Positions 9,122 to 18,025 of a DNA stretch of 64,000 nt are shown one piece after another. The stretch's first letter is position 1, and every line of letters starts with the position of its first letter. The position numbers were made by a program, and so were the translations under genes. The DNA lies in assembly GCA_023664345.1 (NCBI GenBank), contig JAMPFQ010000007.1:1-64000 (forward strand), in the 5' to 3' direction. This DNA is from Lachnospiraceae bacterium. GTDB taxonomy: Bacteria > Bacillota > Clostridia > Lachnospirales > Lachnospiraceae. The notes beneath the pieces are model-generated. The model worked only from the letters and a program-made list of their open reading frames with translations. It made no database searches and was not told the DNA's origin.

Positions 9122-9136
9122 CAGCTTGAAAAGAAA

Positions 9137-9180
9137 GGCGGCGTCCTCGTTTTATGGAGAACGCCGCCATATTTTCTTTC
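9137..9180. terminator. Bidirectional terminator between convergent genes
   Basis: GGCGGCGT (9137-9144) pairs with ACGCCGCC (9161-9168). The plus strand continues ATATTTTCTTTC, and the minus strand is followed by TTTCTTTTC, so it can serve both the MFS gene and the antiporter operon. Confidence 0.85.
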
Positions 9181-9203
9181 ATAGATCCAAAATCGTCAGC
9201 TAT

Positions 9204-11270
9204 CTAAAACCAGATAATATAGATCATCGTCAGTGTCAATCCCACGCAAAACATCAGCAGCCCGAAAGACAGGCTCCTCTGGATGATCCTGTTGTTTTCC
9301 CGAAACTCTTCGTTCCAAAGGGCAGCAATGTGGATATGATCCTTATATACAGGCGCGTTCCGCCGCCAGGTGTGATTCCCCACGGACTGGATTCCATTCA
9401 TGACCTTGCCCACCGCAAATGTCAGCGCGTTTCCTTCCGAGAGTTCATGGGGCAGAGGGCTGTCACGGTAAAATGTCTTCCGCAGAAACACCACAAGAGT
9501 ATCCGTGAAACTGTCCAAAATCCTGCAGAGTACTCCAAAGACCGCAGGCAGCACCCCAAGCAGCAGCGGCCTGTACAGCAGTTCCTCCAGGTCCAGCCAC
9601 TGAGGCCACAGGCTCACATACGTCCTTGCCCCTTTCTCATCCCGGCGCATCAATACCTTTCGGATAAAGAACACATAAACAACAACGCCGACAGCAACAG
9701 AGATCAGTGCGCCGCTGAGATCACTCGGACTGAAATAATCCGCCTCCTGCGCCGTTCCCGGCGTCCTGCTCCCGACTGTAAAAAAATGCATGAAACTTTC
9801 TGCCAGAACTGCCGCCCTGTCCATTGTCGCACGGGGAACCAACCCCCAGAGAAAAAGAATCAGTGCGCTTCCGCCCAGGGCAAAAGCCGAGCCGCCGCTC
9901 ATATATTTCCTCATGCCGTCATACTGCTCCTGCAGCCCGGCATCCTCGTTCCTTTCCACAAAGACTGCCATATACAGCTTCGTCATATAAGCCACCGTCA
10001 GCCCGCCGGAGATCAGGAACAGCCATTCCACCGACTTCATGATCATTCCGCCGCCATACTCCACAATGGCCTCGTGCAGCAGCGTCTTGCTGATATATCC
10101 GCCAAACAGCGGGATACCGCCGATGGCAAGCGCCCCCGTCAGGAAGATCAGCTTTAAAAGCGGCTTTTTCCTCCCAAACCCGCGGATCTTATTTAAGTCC
10201 AGAAGATGCGTGTTCATATAGATCACTCCCGCTGCCATGAACAGCACCAGCTTGATCAGGGAATGGTTCACCATATGGAGCACGGTTCCGTGTACCGCCG
10301 ATCCGTTTTCCTGTCCCAGCATACCCTGCATCCCGATGCCCACCAAGATAAATCCGATCTGAGACATGGAAGAACAGGCCAGGGTTCTCTTGATATCAAT
10401 GGAAAACACCGCCAGCACCGCACCCCCCAGCATAGTGACTACACCGATTGCCAGGATCAGCTTTCCCCATGCCGCATCATACAAAAACAACTCGCAGCTT
10501 AAGATCAGTACGCCGTAGATTCCCGCTTTCGTCAAAATACCGGACAACAGCGCGGAAGCGGGCGCAGGGGCCACAGGATGGGCCTTGGGCAGCCAGATAT
10601 GGAGGGGGAACGCGCCCGCCTTGGCTCCAAAACCGAACAGCATACAGCAACCTGCGATAGTAAGGATCCTCTTATCCCCAAAAGCTTCTGCAGCCGCCGA
10701 AAGGTCGCCTATAGTGACCGTTCCCAGACAGTGATACAACAGGAAGATCCCCATCAGCATCACCAGCCCGCCGATCACCGCCACTGCCAGATAGGTCGAT
10801 GCCGCTTTCAAAGAGGGCCTGTTCTCCTCCTGCGCCACCCAGACATAGGAAGTAAAGGACATGATCTCGAAAAAGAGGAAAGTAGTAAACAGATCCGCGG
10901 ACAGGAATACTCCCATGGTGGCTCCCAGCGTCCACAACAGGAACAGGTAAAATTTGTTTACATTCTCATGAGCCTTAAAATATTCCCTGGAAAAAATGGT
11001 GGCCATCATCCACATCCATGCCGCCACACAGCCATAGATCAGCCGGAATCCATCCATCTGGAAATGCAGCCCGAAACCGCATATTTCAGAGACAGTAAAG
11101 GCGAATCCCTGCTGCCTGCCAAACATACAGGCCAGATATAAAACACCTGCGGCCTCCGTTACCACGGATATGATCGCAGCCGCAGTGCACCTCTTTCCGC
11201 AAAAATAAGCGACTGCTCCCGCCGCAAATGGGAAAAACACTAGTAAAGCCAGCATTCCATTCACTATCAT
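9204..11270 (-). CDS. NuoL/MrpA-like proton-conducting membrane subunit
   Basis: The 688-residue polytopic protein is the last gene of the antiporter operon. It belongs to the proton_antipo_M family shared by MrpA, MrpD and complex I NuoL/M/N. The conserved Glu in FLFFEIMSF and the Lys in FGAKAGAFPLHIWLPKAHP, which form the ion path in this family, are both present. It is longer than the three MrpD-like siblings and has a C-terminal extension with an amphipathic stretch (about 560-640) and a final membrane anchor, as in NuoL. The ATG at 11270 is preferred because AGAGGTG lies 9 bases upstream; the GTG at 11282 overlaps that site. It lacks the MbhD/MbhE-type C-terminus of a full MrpA; those parts are separate genes upstream. 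Confidence 0.88.
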   Translation of the reverse strand: MIVNGMLALLVFFPFAAGAVAYFCGKRCTAAAIISVVTEAAGVLYLACMFGRQQGFAFTVSEICGFGLHFQMDGFRLIYGCVAAWMWMMATIFSREYFKAHENVNKFYLFLLWTLGATMGVFLSADLFTTFLFFEIMSFTSYVWVAQEENRPSLKAASTYLAVAVIGGLVMLMGIFLLYHCLGTVTIGDLSAAAEAFGDKRILTIAGCCMLFGFGAKAGAFPLHIWLPKAHPVAPAPASALLSGILTKAGIYGVLILSCELFLYDAAWGKLILAIGVVTMLGGAVLAVFSIDIKRTLACSSMSQIGFILVGIGMQGMLGQENGSAVHGTVLHMVNHSLIKLVLFMAAGVIYMNTHLLDLNKIRGFGRKKPLLKLIFLTGALAIGGIPLFGGYISKTLLHEAIVEYGGGMIMKSVEWLFLISGGLTVAYMTKLYMAVFVERNEDAGLQEQYDGMRKYMSGGSAFALGGSALILFLWGLVPRATMDRAAVLAESFMHFFTVGSRTPGTAQEADYFSPSDLSGALISVAVGVVVYVFFIRKVLMRRDEKGARTYVSLWPQWLDLEELLYRPLLLGVLPAVFGVLCRILDSFTDTLVVFLRKTFYRDSPLPHELSEGNALTFAVGKVMNGIQSVGNHTWRRNAPVYKDHIHIAALWNEEFRENNRIIQRSLSFGLLMFCVGLTLTMIYIIWF

Positions 11271-11289
11271 ATTGATAAACACCTCTTTT

Positions 11290-12753
11290 TCACCCTAACT
11301 CCCACAAAACCTCCATCACCGGCCCGGAATGCAGCCCAAAACAGAACATCACGGCCACAAATATCACCAATGGCAGGATCATCAGCCAGCCGGGATCCCG
11401 CACATCCGCTATGGTCTCATAATCAAAATCTTTCCCCGGGAAAAAGGCACGGATCACTATCGTCAGCATATAGACCGCCGTCAGCAGCGCGGATATCATC
11501 AGAGCCGCCACCCCCGCGTAAGCCAGCGGGTTCTCGCTTGCCACCGCCGCCTTACACAGATTCCATTTGCTCACGAAGCCGCACAGTCCCGGCACGCCCA
11601 TCAGAGCCAAAGCGGAGATCGTAAAAGCCACAAAGACCTTTGGCATCTTCCGTCCGAGACCGTTCAGTTCATGGACATAATTCCTGCCTGTCTTGCAGAT
11701 CACCGCTCCCGCACAGAAAAACGAACATATCTTCATAAAGGAATGGAACAGCATATGAGCCATTCCCCCGGCCAGTCCCAGGGGCGTCATGAGCACCACC
11801 CCGAACAGCACATAGGACAGGTTGCCCACCGTGGACCAGGCAAGCCTGCGCTTGATATGGGTCTCTTTCAGCGCCCGGCTGCAGCCGTACACAATGGTCA
11901 CGATCACCAGCGTCATGACCACGTCCTGCGCCCAGGTTCCCCGGAGCAGTTCTGTGCCAAAGCTGAAATAAGTCACCCGCATGGTGGCAAAGGCGCCTGT
12001 GTTCACCACTGCCACCGCATGGAGCAGCGCCGTCACGGGAGTGGGCGCCACGCCCGCTTTCGGCAGCCAGGAGGAAAAAGGGAACATGGCCGTTTTCACA
12101 CTGAACCCGCAAAAGCACAGCACATAGATCAAAAGCAGCAGATCCGCCTTATCTCCAATCTTTCCCGGATCCAGCACCCCGCCCATGACAAAGGAAGATG
12201 TAGTCCCATACATCAGGATAAAGATCATGCCGATAAAGGCAAATGCCGCGCCGCCCAGCATATAATACAGATAACTCCGGCTGGCAAGGATCGCTTCCCT
12301 GGTCCTGGTGTGCATGATCAGGGGCAGCGTCACCATGCTCAGCATCTCGAAAAAGAAATACATGGTCAGGATATTCTCCGCCAGCGCGATGCCCAGCGTG
12401 ATGCCGTAAGTGATCACATAAAACAGGAAAAAGGACTTTTCATTCTGCTCATGCTTCATATACTCAAAGGAATACAAAAGCGCCAGCGGCCATAGAAACG
12501 CCGCCATCCCCGCAAATAATCCGCCCATGCCGTCTATCCGGAGCGTCACGCTCAAGTTTCCCGTAAAACGGAACACCGTCAGCGTTTCCGCAGGAGGATC
12601 TTGCAGCAGCAGGAATACCAGCACGGAATCGATCAGCGCACTGATCTCGATAAAAACGCACATCGCTTTCCTGCTCCGAAAGTGGATCATGGGAACCAAT
12701 GCGCCGGAAAGCATAGGAAGCAATATCACGATCAACATAAAAACCTTATTCAT
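11290..12753 (-). CDS. MrpD/NuoN-like antiporter subunit (third copy)
   Basis: This 487-residue protein of the proton_antipo_M family has about 14 membrane segments. The ion-path residues are retained: Glu in FFFEMLSMVTLP and Lys in FSVKTAMFPFSSWLPKA. The ATG at 12753 follows AGGGGGG by 6 bases; the GTG directly before it is a less likely start. It follows the second MrpD-like gene by 15 bases and precedes the NuoL-like gene by 19 bases. The copies in this operon differ clearly from one another, so they are old paralogues rather than recent tandem duplicates. Confidence 0.88.
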   Translation of the reverse strand: MNKVFMLIVILLPMLSGALVPMIHFRSRKAMCVFIEISALIDSVLVFLLLQDPPAETLTVFRFTGNLSVTLRIDGMGGLFAGMAAFLWPLALLYSFEYMKHEQNEKSFFLFYVITYGITLGIALAENILTMYFFFEMLSMVTLPLIMHTRTREAILASRSYLYYMLGGAAFAFIGMIFILMYGTTSSFVMGGVLDPGKIGDKADLLLLIYVLCFCGFSVKTAMFPFSSWLPKAGVAPTPVTALLHAVAVVNTGAFATMRVTYFSFGTELLRGTWAQDVVMTLVIVTIVYGCSRALKETHIKRRLAWSTVGNLSYVLFGVVLMTPLGLAGGMAHMLFHSFMKICSFFCAGAVICKTGRNYVHELNGLGRKMPKVFVAFTISALALMGVPGLCGFVSKWNLCKAAVASENPLAYAGVAALMISALLTAVYMLTIVIRAFFPGKDFDYETIADVRDPGWLMILPLVIFVAVMFCFGLHSGPVMEVLWELG

Positions 12754-12768
12754 CACAAGCCCCCCCTT

Positions 12769-14268
12769 CTACGCAAATACAGACAGTACGATCTCACTCA
12801 CATAACAGATCAGCGGATCAGGCAGTATCCCCAGAAGCAGCGCCAGCGCCGCCAGCACGGCAAGGGGAACCAGCAGAAACGGCGACGGCTCCTTTTTCGA
12901 CAGATCCAGGGAAACGGCCTCTTCCCCCGGAAAAAATCCTTTCATGGTAATGGGGAGCAGATAGCCCGCCGTCAGCAGCGCGCTGACCAGCAGCGCCACA
13001 GGCCCCATCCAGGAAAAGACGGGGATGCCAGATTCCAGCGCGCCCTCCGCAAGATACCACTTGCTGATAAAGCCCGCAGTGGGCGGGATACCAATCAGCG
13101 CCAGGGCAAAAACGGTATAGCACCACAGCGTTTTCGGCATTTTCTTTCCCATGCCTGTCAGCTGATCCACCCTGGTGTACCCGCACTGATACAGGAACAC
13201 TCCGGCTGTCAGGAACAGCCCGCACTTCACAAAGGCATGGGCCGCCGTGTGCAGCAGCGCTCCCGTCATGGCGCCGGGGGTCAGCAGGGAGAGACCGAAC
13301 AAAATATAGGAAACCTGGCTCACCGTGGAATAGGCAAGCCGCTTTTTCAGCACAGGCTCCCTGTAGGCCAGCATGGAGCCCATAAACACCGTGAGCAGCG
13401 TCAGGATCATCCATCCGTACTGTACCCAGGTCCCCCTCACAAACTCCGGCCCCACAATATAATAGACCGTGCGGATCACCGCCAGCACACCGAATTTTAC
13501 AATGATCCCCGACAACAGCGCCGACGCCGGCGAGGGCGCCACAGGATGAGCCGCAGGCAGCCAGGAATGCAGGGGAAGCATGCCCGCCTTTGCGCCAAAT
13601 CCCAGGATCATGACAAACACCGCTGCCAGCAGAATCCCCTCGTGCCCCCGGACAGCAGTCATATTTAAAGTGCCTCCCGCCGTAAAAGTCAGGGAATCAC
13701 AGTATCGGTACAGAAAGACAATGCCAAACAGCCCTCCATATGCCCCGCACAGGGAATAGAACAGATACTTTAAGGATGCCATGATGGCTTCTCTGGAACC
13801 ATTGTGCAGCACCATGGGCATGGATGCCAGCGTCATCAGTTCATAAAAAAAATACATCGTGACCAGATTTCCTGAGAAAGCCAGTCCAGCCAGCACGCCA
13901 TACAGCAGAAGATAAAGCCCGAAGAACCTCTTTTCTTCCCCTTCATGCTTCATGTATGCAAAGGAATAAAAGCCTGTGACAAGCCACACGATACCCACGA
14001 CCGTTATGAACAGACGACTGAGACCATCGATCCGGAAACAGAATGGGATCCGGTCCAGCAGTGTGAACAGGGTCAGCGTCCGCTCCCCCGTCCATGCGAC
14101 ATACAATGTTATCGCCACCGACAGCATCAGCACGACCGCCGTATAGATATGCAGTCCCTTTACGGATGCCTGCGGCTTCTCTTTGATATGTTCCATGAAA
14201 GAAGCCGCCAGCAATATGATGCCCGCCGCCGAAGGCAGCGAGATAGACAATAAGATCCATATATCCAT
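12769..14268 (-). CDS. MrpD/NuoN-like antiporter subunit (second copy)
   Basis: This 499-residue polytopic protein has Glu in FFYELMTLASMP and Lys in FGAKAGMLPLHSWLPAAHP, the conserved charged residues of antiporter-like subunits. The frame is open 30 codons further upstream, but that part is encoded by an intergenic repeat (14273-14335) that also occurs in front of an unrelated gene at 58.4 kb. I therefore start at the ATG at 14268, 7 bases after AAGAGGG, which belongs to the repeat. The gene is separated from the preceding MrpD-like gene by a 227-base structured spacer, the only large gap in the operon. Confidence 0.88.
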   Translation of the reverse strand: MDIWILLSISLPSAAGIILLAASFMEHIKEKPQASVKGLHIYTAVVLMLSVAITLYVAWTGERTLTLFTLLDRIPFCFRIDGLSRLFITVVGIVWLVTGFYSFAYMKHEGEEKRFFGLYLLLYGVLAGLAFSGNLVTMYFFYELMTLASMPMVLHNGSREAIMASLKYLFYSLCGAYGGLFGIVFLYRYCDSLTFTAGGTLNMTAVRGHEGILLAAVFVMILGFGAKAGMLPLHSWLPAAHPVAPSPASALLSGIIVKFGVLAVIRTVYYIVGPEFVRGTWVQYGWMILTLLTVFMGSMLAYREPVLKKRLAYSTVSQVSYILFGLSLLTPGAMTGALLHTAAHAFVKCGLFLTAGVFLYQCGYTRVDQLTGMGKKMPKTLWCYTVFALALIGIPPTAGFISKWYLAEGALESGIPVFSWMGPVALLVSALLTAGYLLPITMKGFFPGEEAVSLDLSKKEPSPFLLVPLAVLAALALLLGILPDPLICYVSEIVLSVFA

Positions 14269-14272
14269 ATTT

Positions 14273-14335
14273 ATACCCTCTTGCATGCTCCTGCACGCAT
14301 ACCAATCAATATTTGAAAGTTTACTTTCAAACTTC
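14273..14335 (-). repeat. 63-bp repeat, copy A (carries a Shine-Dalgarno)
   Basis: In gene orientation this 63-bp segment matches 58384-58446 at 59 of 63 positions by direct comparison. It begins GAAGTTTGAAAGT, contains the hairpin TTTGAAAGT-AA-ACTTTCAAA, then TATTGATTGGTATGCGTGC, and ends with AAGAGGGTAT, whose AAGAGGG serves as ribosome binding site 7 bases before the ATG at 14268. Confidence 0.85.
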
Positions 14336-14341
14336 CCATCA

Positions 14342-14482
14342 TGCCGCTTCAGCGGCACAAACCAATCCCACGGAACCTGATCGGTTCCAAGAAGAACGCT
14401 GTCCTTGCGTTCTTCCGTGTGAGACTTAGAATTTCTCCGCGAAGCAGCCCTTGCTGTGAGCGGTTAGAAATTCTTCTCACAC
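14342..14482 (-). other. Chain of inverted repeats in the operon spacer
   Basis: Four further hairpins follow one another between two MrpD-like genes: TGCCGCT/AGCGGCA (14342-14357), GGAACC/GGTTCC (14372-14388), GAAGAACGC/GCGTTCTTC (14391-14415) and a long branched one bounded by GTGTGAG/CTCACAC (14417-14482) with inner arms AGAATTTCT/AGAAATTCT. None has a T-run, so they are not obvious terminators. They could be RNA processing or stabilising structures, or a mosaic of small mobile repeats. Confidence 0.6.
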
Positions 14483-14495
14483 TTACCTCCAGATC

Positions 14496-16004
14496 CTAAT
14501 AGAACATCTCCAACCCATTTTCGATCAGGTGGATGATAGGCTCGGAATTCAATCCCAGCATCAGGTTCAGGATGATGAAACAGATCAGGGCCACAGACTT
14601 CCAGGGCTGCTCTACCATGCTGATATTGCTTCCCTGCAAATCCGCCTCCGATCCTTTCTGGGCGGGCATGTAGATCGTGATCACCGTTTTCATAAAATAG
14701 ACCGCGTTCAGCACTGTGCTGACCGCAAGGGCGATCAGAGTGGGCAGCATTTTATGAGTATGCCCCACCGCCTCCTGGGAAAAGAGCAGTTTGGAGATAA
14801 AACCGGAGAACATGGGCAGTCCTACCATAGACAGGGAACCCACCGTAAAGGCGATCCCCGCCAGCTTATGCCGATAGCCCGCCCCCCGCAGGTCCCCGAA
14901 CCGGACTTTTCCGCCGGAAGCATCCGTCAGGCCCGATGCCGCCACAAACAGCAGGGATTTGGTCGCCGCATGGGACAGCACATGATAAACGCTGGCCACA
15001 ACGCCCGCTTCCGTGCCCAATCCCAATCCCATGTAAATATACCCGATCTGCGCTACCGAGGAATAGGCTATCATCCTGCGGATATTGCCCTCCTGGATGG
15101 CGTTAATGGAACCCATGATCATGCCGACGATCCCAAACACATAAAGCACATGGATCACCTTGCTGTCGCAGACGATCTCAAAACCGATCACCCGGTCAAA
15201 TATCTTGATCAGCAAAAAGATATAGCCCTTTGACACCAGCGAGGACAGGATGGCCGCGGAAGACACGGTAGAATATCCGTAGGCATCCGGAAGCCAGGCG
15301 TGAAAGGGATACAGCGCACTCTTGATGGCCAGTCCCACAGACATCAGCGTCAGCGCCACCATCAGGGGAATATGGTATTCTCCCGAAGCCGCCAGCGCCT
15401 GCACCTGCTGCTGGATATTGCTCATCAGCAGATGTCCCGTGATACTGTAAAGGAAACAGATCCCCAAAAGCAGCAGGCCGGAGCCCAAAAGGCTCATGAT
15501 CATATACCGGATCGCCGCCTCAAAAGTCCTGCCATTCTGGCGGATCATGATAAGCCCGCAGGCGGAGATGGTGTTGATCTCCACAAATACATAGGCGGTA
15601 AACAGGTCGTTGGTATAGATCAGAGCCAGCAGGGAACAGAGCAGCAGGTTTACCATGATATAATACAGATTCTGCTTGGAATCCTCGATCTGGGTCAGTC
15701 TTTCCCTGATGCCCCCCACCATGCTCAACAGCATGATCACGCAGAAGAACAGCGCCATAAAGGCTTCCAGTTCCCCCACCCGGATCTCATTCCCCCAGGG
15801 TGCGGGAAAATGCCCCATATAATAAATAAAACCCTCCCCGGTATCCAACACATAGCCCAGCACACAGGCGGACATGATCCCGACGATGAGAATCACCGCC
15901 GTATTGACTCTCTTTGCCCATTTTTCGTTGAGAACAGAACTTAAGGGGCCTGAAAACAGCGACAGTATAATGGACATAAAGGGAAAATTCCGAACAAAGT
16001 CCAT
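14496..16004 (-). CDS. mrpD: MrpD/NuoN-like antiporter subunit (first copy)
   Basis: This 502-residue polytopic protein is the first and most MrpD/MbhH-like of the three copies, in the canonical place directly after MrpC. Conserved Glu in YVFVEINTISACGL and Lys in LAIKSALYPFHAWLPDAY are present. Its ATG overlaps the stop codon of mrpC (TAATG), so translation is coupled. In Mrp and Mbh complexes this subunit translocates H+ or Na+ across the membrane. Confidence 0.88.
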   Translation of the reverse strand: MDFVRNFPFMSIILSLFSGPLSSVLNEKWAKRVNTAVILIVGIMSACVLGYVLDTGEGFIYYMGHFPAPWGNEIRVGELEAFMALFFCVIMLLSMVGGIRERLTQIEDSKQNLYYIMVNLLLCSLLALIYTNDLFTAYVFVEINTISACGLIMIRQNGRTFEAAIRYMIMSLLGSGLLLLGICFLYSITGHLLMSNIQQQVQALAASGEYHIPLMVALTLMSVGLAIKSALYPFHAWLPDAYGYSTVSSAAILSSLVSKGYIFLLIKIFDRVIGFEIVCDSKVIHVLYVFGIVGMIMGSINAIQEGNIRRMIAYSSVAQIGYIYMGLGLGTEAGVVASVYHVLSHAATKSLLFVAASGLTDASGGKVRFGDLRGAGYRHKLAGIAFTVGSLSMVGLPMFSGFISKLLFSQEAVGHTHKMLPTLIALAVSTVLNAVYFMKTVITIYMPAQKGSEADLQGSNISMVEQPWKSVALICFIILNLMLGLNSEPIIHLIENGLEMFY

Positions 16005-16381
16005 TATTTTTTCTCCTTCCTCAACAGGGTGGATATCTCATCCAGATCCAGGGTATGATACCGTCTGTATAACCGGATCGTCAGCGACAGCATCAGCGCC
16101 GTGACGGAAACGGACACCACGATGCCCGTGAGCACCAGGCCGCTGGGAATGGGATTGATATAAGCCTCTACGCTCTGGACCCCATCCACCACCACCGGCG
16201 CTTTCCTGCCGTCAATGTATCCCTTGAGGGCAAGGAACAGGTATGTTGCCGTGTCCATGATGTTCAGGCCTACGATCTTCTTGATCAGATTCTTCTGCAG
16301 CAGCAGATTGGTAAAACCGATGCCGAACAGTATCATTGCCACTGCTTCCATATAATTGTTCATCAGATTGGTAAGATCCAT
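16004..16381 (-). CDS. mrpC: MrpC/MbhG (NuoK-like) subunit
   Basis: The 125-residue protein has three membrane helices and the family segment NPIPSGLVLTGIVVSVSVTALMLSL near residues 75-100. It is homologous to NuoK and MnhC/MbhG and sits in the membrane arm between MrpB and MrpD. A GGGAGG Shine-Dalgarno precedes the ATG. A perfect 8-bp stem (16394-16412) lies just upstream of the ribosome site in the 42-base spacer after the MbhE/F fusion gene. Confidence 0.9.
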   Translation of the reverse strand: MDLTNLMNNYMEAVAMILFGIGFTNLLLQKNLIKKIVGLNIMDTATYLFLALKGYIDGRKAPVVVDGVQSVEAYINPIPSGLVLTGIVVSVSVTALMLSLTIRLYRRYHTLDLDEISTLLRKEKK

Positions 16382-16393
16382 CCTAACCTCCCT

Positions 16394-16412
16394 GCCGCTG
16401 CTCTGCAGCGGC
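16394..16412 (-). other. Hairpin in the mrpC leader
   Basis: GCCGCTGC-TCT-GCAGCGGC is a perfect stem-loop without a T-tract. It lies about 12 bases from the mrpC start and could tune its translation; no further evidence. Confidence 0.5.
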
Positions 16413-16423
16413 TTAATTCCACC

Positions 16424-17386
16424 CTAGTAGCCACCCCTGCGGAACATGGCGTAAAAAGTATACATGGTGCCCGTCACCACAATGCCCACGCAGATATTCA
16501 GCAGCAGAATCAGGCCGCTGCTTAAAATAGCCCCGGGATCTCCCAGAGGGATAATGCTCTCCATGTGATTGGCTCCCGTGTAAAAGGAATAACTCTTGGC
16601 GGCGCTGTAGCAGGCAAGCGCCCCAAAACTCATGATCCGATACGTTTTCGCGGTGAAGAACCTCTCCGTCTTTGTAAAGCCGAAAGCGTTCTGATATAGG
16701 ATCAGGCCCGCACCAATCACTGCCCCACCGGAAAAGCCTCCTCCCGGGCCCAGATGCCCCGCCAGGATCACATAAATGCCAAAGCTAAAGATGGGAGGCA
16801 CCAGAAGCTTTGCCACCGTCTGCAGGATCACATCATCTTTCGGCTCGTAAAGCCTGTCGTCCGCCTCGATACCGTCCTGGCTGTCCTTTTTATCCACTCG
16901 CAGCAGGATCAGCACGGTACAGGTGGCGATAAAGAGCACATGGGATTCACCCAGCGTATCAAAAGCCCTGTAATCCAGGATCATCCCCGTCACAATGTTC
17001 ACTGCACCGGTCTCCTGCAGGCCATGCTCGATATACCGTTCCGCCACTTCATTGTTTACCGGATTGTCCGCTTCTCCGAAGGTGGGCAGTTCCGATACCG
17101 CCTCCAACAGCATCACCACCAGAAAGACGCAGAACAGAACGCTGAATACCTTGTAGATCACGCGGAATATCCTTACTTCGGCGTTGTGCTCCAGATCATA
17201 CACATGCTGGATGTGCTCTTTGATATCCTCGTCATGCTGCCGGAGGGTCTCCTCGTCCTCATGAAATTCTTCCTGAGGCCGCATTTCCACGGTATCAAGA
17301 AAAGGATCTTTCGTGCCGTCCAGCCAGCGCCTGAACTTGTAGGAGAATGTTTTTTCATACTGCTCCTGAGAAACCTTTTTACTCAT
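16424..17386 (-). CDS. mrpB: MbhE-MbhF (MrpA C-terminus / MrpB) fusion subunit
   Basis: The 320-residue protein joins two parts that are separate genes in Mbh operons. After a hydrophilic cytoplasmic N-terminus (about 1-75), residues about 78-165 match MbhE, the end of MrpA: ELPTFGEADNP, TGAVNIVTGMILDYRAFDTLGE. Residues about 185-320 match MrpB/MbhF: AGHLGPGGGFSGGAVIGAG. I start at the ATG at 17386, preceded by GAGGGGAACGGAG; it overlaps the MbhD-like gene by 8 bases. The order MbhD, MbhE, MbhF, MbhG, MbhH is thus kept, but with E and F in one chain. Confidence 0.87.
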   Translation of the reverse strand: MSKKVSQEQYEKTFSYKFRRWLDGTKDPFLDTVEMRPQEEFHEDEETLRQHDEDIKEHIQHVYDLEHNAEVRIFRVIYKVFSVLFCVFLVVMLLEAVSELPTFGEADNPVNNEVAERYIEHGLQETGAVNIVTGMILDYRAFDTLGESHVLFIATCTVLILLRVDKKDSQDGIEADDRLYEPKDDVILQTVAKLLVPPIFSFGIYVILAGHLGPGGGFSGGAVIGAGLILYQNAFGFTKTERFFTAKTYRIMSFGALACYSAAKSYSFYTGANHMESIIPLGDPGAILSSGLILLLNICVGIVVTGTMYTFYAMFRRGGY

Positions 17387-17666
17387 TTTCTCCGTTCCCC
17401 TCTTCCTTTTTCTCCGTCTTATCACCGGACTTGATGACCGCATGGATCTTTTTCAATGTCACCACAAAGAGCACGGTGGTCACTCCCGCGCCCACCGCCG
17501 CCTCCGTGATCGCCAGGTCAGGCGATTCCAGCAGGATCCAGATAATGGACATGATCAGGCTGTAGGACATAAAGATCAGGATCGTATTCAGCAGGTTTTT
17601 GGACAGGCTTGCCGCAATGGCGCAGACCACCAGAAACCCCAGCAGGATACAGGTAAATATTGTCAT
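17379..17666 (-). CDS. MbhD-like (DUF4040) subunit
   Basis: The 95-residue protein has three membrane helices and the DUF4040/MbhD signature SPDLAITEAAVGAGVTTVLFV, corresponding to a part of the C-terminal region of MrpA. The ATG at 17666 overlaps the MrpG stop (ATGA). The frame extends 41 residues upstream into the MrpG gene, but that part is low-complexity shadow coding. The end is hydrophilic (KTEKKEEGNGENE). Confidence 0.88.
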   Translation of the reverse strand: MTIFTCILLGFLVVCAIAASLSKNLLNTILIFMSYSLIMSIIWILLESPDLAITEAAVGAGVTTVLFVVTLKKIHAVIKSGDKTEKKEEGNGENE

Positions 17667-18025
17667 ATCGCCGCCCCGTCCTTTCCGCGGGCAGACTTGT
17701 CCGCCTTTTTGTAATGCTTGTCCGGCTCCTCGTCCGTGGCCACCTCCAGCCGGGCAATCAGGTGGGACGAAACCGGGGACGAGAACCACAGAAACACAAT
17801 CACCAGGAACAGCTTCAAAGAAGTGAAGTTAAAACCGTTCATCAGGATAAGTCCGATCAGGGAACAGCCGATCCCGAACGTATCTCCCATGGCCGCCGCG
17901 TGCATCCTGTTCAGCACATATTTAAAACGAAATACCCCTATGATCTCCAATATAAAAATGGCAAGTCCCATTAAGAGAAAAATGGCGCCCGCTGCAAATT
18001 TGATCCATTCCACTGCTGTCGTCAT
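17663..18025 (-). CDS. mrpG: MrpG/MbhC subunit
   Basis: The 120-residue protein has three membrane helices and the MnhG signature GVFRFKYVLNRMHAAAMGDTFGIGCSLIGL. A hydrophilic tail of about 30 residues follows the last helix. GGAGG lies 6 bases before the ATG, which overlaps the stop codon of mrpF by four bases. MrpG is a small accessory subunit needed for assembly of the antiporter. Confidence 0.92.
   Translation of the reverse strand: MTTAVEWIKFAAGAIFLLMGLAIFILEIIGVFRFKYVLNRMHAAAMGDTFGIGCSLIGLILMNGFNFTSLKLFLVIVFLWFSSPVSSHLIARLEVATDEEPDKHYKKADKSARGKDGAAI

Noticed and set aside
11329..13668. Two long plus-strand frames (388 and 355 codons) across the antiporter operon
   Set aside because: Both are complements of MrpD-like genes and show the same His/Gln/Arg bias.
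12769..14358. N-terminal extension of the second MrpD-like protein (30 residues before MDIW)
   Set aside because: Encoded by the 63-bp repeat and hairpins that also precede an unrelated gene; the ribosome site is within the repeat.
14342..14482. Possible CRISPR or riboswitch in the hairpin-rich spacer
   Set aside because: The stems are all different, so there is no repeat-spacer pattern, and no known riboswitch core is recognisable.
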